Shown here: positions 14,561 through 19,574 of the stretch, piece after piece
Layout of the letters: each line of letters starts with the position of its first letter
Numbering within the stretch: the stretch's first letter is position 1
Source: Deltaproteobacteria bacterium
Lineage (GTDB): Bacteria > Desulfobacterota > Anaeroferrophillalia > Anaeroferrophillales > Tharpellaceae
DNA: 19,574 bases
Reading direction: 5' to 3'
NCBI GenBank assembly: GCA_030633185.1
Contig: DAOVTG010000017.1
Span: forward strand, 1-19,574
Program-made: the position numbers and the translations under genes
Notes under the pieces: model-generated
Told to the model about the DNA's origin: nothing
Databases searched by the model: none
What the model saw: the letters and a program-made list of their open reading frames with translations, nothing else

Positions 14561-14973
14561 AGCGACACCCCGCGACTCACGGTTTTGGTTCTGATCGGCA
14601 ATTTATGGGCCGCCAGGCGCATAGCCTCTTCGGCAACCTCTCTGGAAACCCCCTCCATCTCATACAGTATATGGCCGGGCTTAACCACCGCGACCCACAC
14701 CTCGGGAGAACCTTTACCCTTACCCATCCGTACTTCAGCCGGCTTTTTAGTCAAAGGCTTATCCGGAAAGATTCTGATCCACACCTTGCCGCCACGCTTA
14801 ATGTGACGATTAATGGCAATACGTGCGGCTTCAATCTGACGGTTGGTTAACTGTCCGGATTCCTGAGCCTGAAGGCCGAAATCACCGAATGCAAGTTCAT
14901 AACCTCGGGCCGCGACACCGCGATTACGCCCCTTCTGCTGCTTTCTATATTTAACCTTTTTTGGCATTAACAT
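14557..14973 (-). CDS. rplP: 50S ribosomal protein L16
   Basis: 138 residues, near the A-site tRNA and 5S rRNA. The start MLMPKKVKYRKQQKGRNRGV matches the family exactly at ATG 14973, 7 bases from AGGGG. Also visible are IAINRHIKRGGKVWIRIFPD (52-71) and AEVRMGKGKG, whose Arg is the residue hydroxylated in E. coli L16. Confidence 0.98.
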   Translation of the reverse strand: MLMPKKVKYRKQQKGRNRGVAARGYELAFGDFGLQAQESGQLTNRQIEAARIAINRHIKRGGKVWIRIFPDKPLTKKPAEVRMGKGKGSPEVWVAVVKPGHILYEMEGVSREVAEEAMRLAAHKLPIRTKTVSRGVSL

Positions 14974-15003
14974 GGCAATACCCCTGGTTCTTCTTCTCTT
15001 TTA

Positions 15004-15666
15004 TTATAAGGCTTTGGCGGCGGCCAGCTGTTCCTGTTTGCCGACGACAATCTCACCCTTGAAAACCCACACTTTAATCCCGATAAGACCATAGGTCGTG
15101 TTAGCTTCGGCGACCCCATAATCGATATCGGCCCGCAAAGTATGCAATGGTACTCGCCCATCTCTGGTCCATTCGGTTCGCGCAATCTCGGCTCCGCCCA
15201 AACGTCCGGCAACTGATATTTTTATGCCCTGAACTCCGAGTTTCATAGCCATACCGACGCTGCGTTTGATGGCTCGCCGGAAAGCGACCCGTCGTTCCAA
15301 CTGCAAGGCGACATTCTCGGCAATCAATTGAGCATCGGTCTCAGGCCGTTTAACTTCATTGATATTTATAAAGATCTCACCTTCAACCAAACGACTCAGA
15401 TCTTTCTTTAAGGCTTCGATTTCAGACCCTTTTTTACCGATAATAATACCGGGACGGGCGGCAAAAATGTTGACCCGAATACGTTTGGCAGCCCGTTCTA
15501 TTTCAATTTTTGAGATCCCGGCATGATACATTTTCTTCTTCAGGTACTTTTTCAGCCGTAAATCTTCATGCAGGAACTGCTTATACTCTTTATCTGCATA
15601 CCAGCAGGAATTCCAAGTTTTGACAATTCCCAAACGCAAGCCAATCGGATTAACTTTTTGTCCCAA
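15004..15666 (-). CDS. rpsC: 30S ribosomal protein S3, TTG start
   Basis: 220 residues; S3 lines the mRNA entry channel. The N-terminus MGQKVNPIGLRLGIVKTWNS is typical and starts at TTG 15666 behind AGGAG with 7 bases between; the nearby ATG 15673 is out of frame and too close to the RBS. The type II KH domain has its GKKG loop at 77-80 (RPGIIIGKKGSEIEALK). The C-terminal domain has DIDYGVAEANTTYGLIGIKV. A 15-base palindrome lies right before the RBS. Confidence 0.97.
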   Translation of the reverse strand: MGQKVNPIGLRLGIVKTWNSCWYADKEYKQFLHEDLRLKKYLKKKMYHAGISKIEIERAAKRIRVNIFAARPGIIIGKKGSEIEALKKDLSRLVEGEIFININEVKRPETDAQLIAENVALQLERRVAFRRAIKRSVGMAMKLGVQGIKISVAGRLGGAEIARTEWTRDGRVPLHTLRADIDYGVAEANTTYGLIGIKVWVFKGEIVVGKQEQLAAAKAL

Positions 15667-15678
15667 GACTCATCTCCT

Positions 15679-15693
15679 GCACATTTAATGTGC
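15679..15693. promoter_or_regulatory. Perfect 15-base palindrome next to the rpsC ribosome binding site
   Basis: The sequence GCACATTTAATGTGC is a 7-base inverted repeat around one base. On the minus-strand mRNA it lies directly upstream of the AGGAG of the TTG-started rpsC gene. It could form a small hairpin that modulates ribosome loading, or be a protein site. No function is known, and it may be chance. Confidence 0.35.
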
Positions 15694-15740
15694 GCAATCT
15701 ATTTACCTATTCGTTAATTTGCAGTTTATCGTTGGATAAT

Positions 15741-16079
15741 TCAATAACGCTCATCATCTAAAATTACAGTGACGTGGCTGGAACGTTTATTGATCCTTGT
15801 AGCCCGCCCCATAGCCCGCGGCTGAAAACGCCGCATTGTCGGCCCTTCATCAACAAAGGCTCGGCTGATATAGAGGGAATCGATATCCATATCCCCGCGC
15901 TGATCAGCATTAGCGACTGCCGACTCAACCAGTTTACGGAGTATCGGAGCACATTTTTTTCCGGTCACCTGCAAGGTGTTGATTGCCCGCTCAACATCCA
16001 TTCCTTTGATCATATCCGTAACCAGTCGCACTTTACGGGGTGCCATCCGGTAATGTCTCAGTCTGGCCTGAACCTGCAT
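15741..16079 (-). CDS. rplV: 50S ribosomal protein L22
   Basis: 112 residues. The long beta-hairpin that reaches into the peptide tunnel is in the C-terminal half (AFVDEGPTMRRFQPRAMGRA, about 74-93). The N-terminus RHYRMAPRKVRLVTDMIKG is typical. ATG 16079 follows AAAGGAG with 7 bases between. Macrolide-resistance changes map to the hairpin in other bacteria; nothing unusual is seen here. Confidence 0.98.
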   Translation of the reverse strand: MQVQARLRHYRMAPRKVRLVTDMIKGMDVERAINTLQVTGKKCAPILRKLVESAVANADQRGDMDIDSLYISRAFVDEGPTMRRFQPRAMGRATRINKRSSHVTVILDDERY

Positions 16080-16118
16080 GGCTAAACTCCTTTATTTATA
16101 AAATCACGGTTTTAACTG

Positions 16119-16394
16119 TTAACGGACTTTTGACTTTCTATCGGAGGCATGACCATAGTAGGTTCTAGTCGGTGAAAACTCACCAAGCTTATGGCCAACC
16201 ATCTCCTCGGTTATGAAAACCGGGATAAATTTTTTGCCATTATGAACCGCCATTGTGTAACCAACCATTTCCGGGTAGATAGTGGAACGCCGTGACCAGG
16301 TTTTGATCGTTTTATTATTGCTATTTACCAATTTATCGACTTTTCCAAGAAGATACTGATCTATGAAAGGTCCTTTTTTTACTGAACGCGCCAC
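16119..16394 (-). CDS. rpsS: 30S ribosomal protein S19, GTG start
   Basis: 91 residues, 30S head, next to S13. MARSVKKGPFIDQYLLGKVD at the start and IKTWSRRSTIYPEMVGYTMA (35-54), then GHKLGEFSPTRTYYGHASD, are family hallmarks. The start codon is GTG 16394, six bases after a strong AGGAGG. Confidence 0.98.
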   Translation of the reverse strand: MARSVKKGPFIDQYLLGKVDKLVNSNNKTIKTWSRRSTIYPEMVGYTMAVHNGKKFIPVFITEEMVGHKLGEFSPTRTYYGHASDRKSKVR

Positions 16395-16479
16395 TTGTGG
16401 CCTCCTATCTTATCCTGCTTCTTGCAATAATTCTCGATTATCTCTGCCTTAAGACTGCATAGTACGGGTCTATAAACTT

Positions 16480-17304
16480 TTATTTCTTACGACGTCTGAC
16501 AATATCCTTGTCGGTCGCTTTATTCTTTCTGGTTTTATGACCTTTGGTGGGTACGCCCCAAGGGGTTACCGGATGACGACCACCGGAGGATTTACCCTCA
16601 CCACCACCATGCGGATGATCTACCGGGTTCATCGCAACCCCTCGAACTTTGGGCCGCAGTCCAAGCCAACGGCTGCGCCCGGCTTTACCGATCGAGATAT
16701 TATCATGCTCGATATTACTCAACTGGCCTAAGGTCGCTCGACACAACTGGTGAATATAACGAACCTCACCGGACGGCATTTTAATCTGCACTCTATGTCC
16801 ATCTTTCGCCATCAGCTGAGCGTATGATCCGGCACTCCTGACTAACTGTCCGCCTTTACCGATCTTCATCTCAACATTATGAATAATGCTGCCAAGCGGC
16901 ATATTCTTAAGCGGCAGACAGTTACCCGGCTTGACATCAACGTTATCACCAGATTCAAGCCGATCACCAACCTTGATTTCCAACGGTGCCAGGATGTAAC
17001 GCTTCTCGCCGTCGACATACTGCAACAAAGCGATCCGGGCGGTGCGGTTGGGATCATACTCTATAGTTTTGACGACCGCACTCATGTCGAACTTGTCACG
17101 CTTGAAATCGATGATTCTATATTTTCTCCGACTTCCCCCGCCTCGATGACGCACAGTGATGCTGCCGGTATTGTTACGACCCGCCTTTTTGTTGAGAGGA
17201 GCCAGCAAACTTTTTTCCGGTTTGTCGGTAGTAATCTCATCAAATGAAGATGACGTCTGAAAGCGCCGTCCCGGTGATGTTGGATTATATTTTTTCAGTA
17301 CCAT
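16480..17304 (-). CDS. rplB: 50S ribosomal protein L2
   Basis: 274 residues, the normal length; L2 is needed for subunit joining and peptidyl-transferase structure. It has SITVRHRGGGSRRKYRIIDF (48-67), the central AGSYAQLMAKDG and the conserved MNPVDHPHGGGEGKSSGGRH with the functionally important histidine (about residue 230), then a basic end. ATG 17304 follows AAGG with 7 bases between. Confidence 0.98.
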   Translation of the reverse strand: MVLKKYNPTSPGRRFQTSSSFDEITTDKPEKSLLAPLNKKAGRNNTGSITVRHRGGGSRRKYRIIDFKRDKFDMSAVVKTIEYDPNRTARIALLQYVDGEKRYILAPLEIKVGDRLESGDNVDVKPGNCLPLKNMPLGSIIHNVEMKIGKGGQLVRSAGSYAQLMAKDGHRVQIKMPSGEVRYIHQLCRATLGQLSNIEHDNISIGKAGRSRWLGLRPKVRGVAMNPVDHPHGGGEGKSSGGRHPVTPWGVPTKGHKTRKNKATDKDIVRRRKK

Positions 17305-17364
17305 TTTTAAACCTTCTAGATAATTCTTCCGACTGATTATTTCCGCCGGCGTGTTACCGTATTG

Positions 17365-17661
17365 TTATACACCCTCAAAGATTTCAATCTTCTGATCCGG
17401 CTTAAGTGTCACAATCGTTTTTTTACCATCCGGTTTTTTACCCATGGTCTTGCCGACCCTCTTCTTTTTCCCTTTGGTTCGAATCGTCCTGACATCATCG
17501 ACCTTGACCTTGAAGAGGCTCTCTACAGCCTTACGGATTTCAACCTTATTGGCCGTCCGATCAACTGCGAATGTACACTGGCGGCACACTTTGTAGGCCT
17601 CCATAGTTTTTTCCGTCAGGACAGGATAGCGAATTATATCGTAATATGTACTGGGTATCAT
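17365..17661 (-). CDS. rplW: 50S ribosomal protein L23
   Basis: 98 residues; L23 at the tunnel exit is the docking site for trigger factor and SRP. DIIRYPVLTEKTMEAYK (8-24), CTFAVDRTANKVEIRKAVES and VDDVRTIRTKGKKKRVG are typical. It overlaps the end of rplD by 4 bases, so translation is coupled. Confidence 0.98.
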   Translation of the reverse strand: MIPSTYYDIIRYPVLTEKTMEAYKVCRQCTFAVDRTANKVEIRKAVESLFKVKVDDVRTIRTKGKKKRVGKTMGKKPDGKKTIVTLKPDQKIEIFEGV

Positions 17662-18278
17662 TTCTGTAATGCCCCCTCCATCTTTTTCAGTGAAGCATCT
17701 GAAAGCATGAGATAATCATATTTTAGCAGATCGTAGACATTGACCCCATTCTGATTAACCGCTAAAGCTCCAGGCAAATTGCGGGCCGAAAGTGCGAGTT
17801 CGAGATTGTCCTCAGCTACGAGCATGGCTTTCTCAACACCAAAGGTTTTAAGAAGCTCAGCAATCTGTTTGGTCTTTACCTGCTCCAGGTTAAAGTCCTG
17901 GATAATGAGCAATTTACCTTCCTGAAATTTCTGCGACAAAACCGAAATCAGAGCCTGACGGCGAATCTGTTTGGGCAAACGATAACCGTAGTCACGTTGT
18001 TGCGGGCCAAAGATGACGCCGCCGCCGCGCCAGATCGGCGACCGGCTGGTACCAGCACGGGCACGGCCGGTACCCTTTTGACGCCAGGGCTTAGCACTGC
18101 CGCCCTTTACCTTGGAGCGATTCTTAACTGCGGCACTTCCTTGCCGACGTTTGGCTAATTGCCAAACGACAACATCGCGAACCAGATGAGCTTTGATCTC
18201 CGCATTGAAGACCGAATCAGCAATCTCGGTTTCGGCAACTTTCTCTTTCTGTAAATTATAGACATCTACTTTGGCCAT
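17658..18278 (-). CDS. rplD: 50S ribosomal protein L4
   Basis: 206 residues. The extended loop that lines the tunnel is at about 41-95 (GSAAVKNRSKVKGGSAKPWR, GTGRARAGTSRSPIWRGGGV, FGPQQRDYGY). The end is LMLSDASLKKMEGALQK. In gammaproteobacteria L4 represses the S10 operon; no such leader structure can be confirmed here. ATG 18278 follows GGAG with 6 bases between. An 8-bp perfect hairpin occurs inside the gene at 18148-18168. Confidence 0.98.
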   Translation of the reverse strand: MAKVDVYNLQKEKVAETEIADSVFNAEIKAHLVRDVVVWQLAKRRQGSAAVKNRSKVKGGSAKPWRQKGTGRARAGTSRSPIWRGGGVIFGPQQRDYGYRLPKQIRRQALISVLSQKFQEGKLLIIQDFNLEQVKTKQIAELLKTFGVEKAMLVAEDNLELALSARNLPGALAVNQNGVNVYDLLKYDYLMLSDASLKKMEGALQK

Positions 18279-18320
18279 ATTATTCTCCGATCATTCCCGT
18301 CAACGAGAATATCGCTATAC

Positions 18321-18956
18321 CTACCTAATCTTTTTTATAGTCACCAGACCGTTTTTTGCGCCGGGCACGCCACCTTTTACCAATACCAACCCTTGCTCAG
18401 ACTGAACCTGAACCACTGTCAGATTCTTCACGCTAACTCTTTTGTCACCCATCTGACCCGGCATTTTTTTACCGGGATAAACCCGTCCGGGGTAAGCTGA
18501 TGTACCAATCGAGCCACCTGACCTGTGGTTTTTATGAGCCCCATGGGTTGCCGGCTGGCCTTTGAAACCGTAACGTTTCATAACTCCGGCAAAACCTTTA
18601 CCCTTGCTTTTGGCGGTAACCGTCACCAAGTTTCCGGGGCTGAAAAGATCAGCCGTAAAAACATCACCAAGCTGACAACCGTTCTCATCCTCTACCGGGA
18701 CTTCCCGTAAATGATAGAAAACACCTTTGCCGGCTTTTTTGCAATGACCGATCTGCGGCTGATTTGCCCGCGGCATGGGTTTTGTGTCAAATCCCAGCTG
18801 CACAGCACTATAACCATCTTTTTTTGCAGTCTTGACCTGCACCACGGTGCAAGGTCCAACTGCCAATACAGTTACCGGCACAAGCTCCCCCAATTCATTG
18901 TAGAGCTGGGTCATGCCAACTTTTTTAGCTAATAATTCTTGTATTTCAGCCATCAT
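18321..18956 (-). CDS. rplC: 50S ribosomal protein L3
   Basis: 211 residues, an early assembly protein close to the peptidyl-transferase centre. KKVGMTQLYNELGELVPVTV near the start and the conserved KGKGFAGVMKRYGFKGQPAT (about 116-135), HRSGGSIGTSAYPGRVYPGK and KMPGQMGDKRVSVKNL are seen. Two tandem ATG codons, 18956 and 18953; the second has better (7-base) spacing to AAGG, so the true protein may be one residue shorter. Confidence 0.97.
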   Translation of the reverse strand: MMAEIQELLAKKVGMTQLYNELGELVPVTVLAVGPCTVVQVKTAKKDGYSAVQLGFDTKPMPRANQPQIGHCKKAGKGVFYHLREVPVEDENGCQLGDVFTADLFSPGNLVTVTAKSKGKGFAGVMKRYGFKGQPATHGAHKNHRSGGSIGTSAYPGRVYPGKKMPGQMGDKRVSVKNLTVVQVQSEQGLVLVKGGVPGAKNGLVTIKKIR

Positions 18957-19010
18957 TATACCTTAAATATTATCAATCACTCTTGAAGATATAACCCGAT
19001 CAAACTTCTC

Positions 19011-19325
19011 TTACAGTTTAATTTCAACGTCGACACCAGCTGAAAGATCCAGCTTCATCAAGGCGTCAACCGTCTGCTGGGTCGGCTCAAGGATATCGAT
19101 CAACCGGTTGTGGGTTCGCATCTCGAACTGCTCGCGTGACTTTTTATTGACATGCGGGGAACGTAGCACACAATACTTATTGATCACCGTCGGCAGGGCA
19201 ATCGGCCCGACGATGACAGCACCAGTCCGTTTGGCGGTGTTGACAATCTCACCAACCGACTGATCCAGTATCTTATGGTCATAGCCTTTCAATCTTATTC
19301 TAATTTTCTGGTTTGCTACACTCAT
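19011..19325 (-). CDS. rpsJ: 30S ribosomal protein S10 (NusE)
   Basis: 104 residues; first gene of the S10 group. S10 is a 30S head protein and also the NusE partner of NusB in antitermination. The start QKIRIRLKGYDHKILDQS and the conserved RSPHVNKKSREQFEMRTHNR (55-74) identify it. ATG 19325 lies 10 bases after GAGGT. The 94-base gap after tuf shows no clear promoter or terminator, so read-through from the tuf operon is likely. Confidence 0.98.
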   Translation of the reverse strand: MSVANQKIRIRLKGYDHKILDQSVGEIVNTAKRTGAVIVGPIALPTVINKYCVLRSPHVNKKSREQFEMRTHNRLIDILEPTQQTVDALMKLDLSAGVDVEIKL

Positions 19326-19419
19326 CTCTTTTACTACCTCAAGGGTTTCTGCTATCTATTTAAACTCGTCAATCTTAAACCTTAACGACTTAAAGCAAAA
19401 ACCTCTGGCTGTAATGTTA

Positions 19420-19574
19420 CTATTCGATAACTTCGCTGACGACGCCAGCACCTACCGTACGACCGCCTTCACGAATCGCAAAACGTAACTCTTTTTCCAT
19501 GGCGATCGGAGTAATCAACTCACCGACAACTGTAATATTATCACCCGGCATTACCATCTCAACACCCTCAGGCA
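19420..19574 (-). CDS. tuf: Elongation factor Tu, C-terminal part (5' end outside the window)
   Basis: The last 50 codons, read directly: PEGVEMVMPGDNITVVGELI, TPIAMEKELRFAIREGGRTV and GAGVVSEVIE, then TAG at 19420-19422. This is the end of EF-Tu domain 3, which binds aminoacyl-tRNA and EF-Ts; EF-Tu-GTP delivers aminoacyl-tRNA to the ribosome. The presence of tuf right before rpsJ is the usual str-S10 junction (rpsL-rpsG-fusA-tuf are expected upstream, outside the window). Confidence 0.97.
   Translation of the reverse strand, partial: PEGVEMVMPGDNITVVGELITPIAMEKELRFAIREGGRTVGAGVVSEVIE

Noticed and set aside
19326..19419. Possible S10 promoter between tuf and rpsJ
   Set aside because: A TTGACG occurs on the minus strand but no fitting -10 hexamer lies 16-18 bases downstream.
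1..19574. CRISPR arrays, tRNA and rRNA genes, insertion sequences
   Set aside because: I saw no regularly spaced repeats, no cloverleaf or rRNA-like segments and no transposase frame.

Overview
The window is a nearly complete bacterial S10-spc-alpha ribosomal protein supercluster, read entirely on the minus strand, followed downstream by part of a DNA-modification/defence locus on the same strand. Gene content and order (tuf, the S10 genes, the spc genes with secY-adk-map, infA-rpmJ, then rpsM-rpsK-rpsD-rpoA-rplQ) match Desulfobacterota (the former Deltaproteobacteria) and also Gram-positive layouts. The protein style favours Desulfobacterota: zinc-binding S14 of 61 residues, zinc-binding S4, an L24 with a C-terminal zinc ribbon and an RpoA with an acidic inter-domain linker. 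A Desulfobulbales-like or Desulfuromonadales-like organism is my best guess. It is an inference from family memory, not a search result.

Layout from right to left, which is the direction of transcription. 19574-19420 is the last 50 codons of tuf. 19325-14072 is the S10 cluster (rpsJ, rplC, rplD, rplW, rplB, rpsS, rplV, rpsC, rplP, rpmC, rpsQ). 14022-6994 is the spc cluster (rplN, rplX, rplE, rpsN, rpsH, rplF, rplR, rpsE, rpmD, rplO, secY, adk, map). 6948-6576 holds infA and rpmJ. 6543-3214 is the alpha cluster (rpsM, rpsK, rpsD, rpoA, rplQ). A strong intrinsic terminator at 3138-3176 closes it. Together these genes make about half of the ribosomal proteins, initiation factor 1, the RNA polymerase alpha subunit, the Sec translocon pore, adenylate kinase and methionine aminopeptidase. 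Gaps are short, several genes overlap, and five of the genes start with TTG behind strong ribosome binding sites.

Two parts of this housekeeping region stand out. A 102-bp imperfect palindrome sits between rpoA and rplQ, and L17 carries an 87-residue, strongly acidic C-terminal tail.

The left 3.2 kb is accessory. A 566-bp gap (2648-3213) holds the terminator and a sequence resembling one half of an integron attC site. Then come a small DNA methyltransferase subunit (SAM-binding motif but no catalytic NPPY), a second Eco57I-like methyltransferase subunit that is broken, and a RhuM-family gene that runs off the left end. The broken gene has a one-base shift in a T6 run and an internal deletion that removes the catalytic NPPY region. 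The fragment after the deletion is AT-richer (about 39% G+C by hand count) than the fragment before it (about 49%). I see no CRISPR array, tRNA, rRNA or intact insertion sequence.
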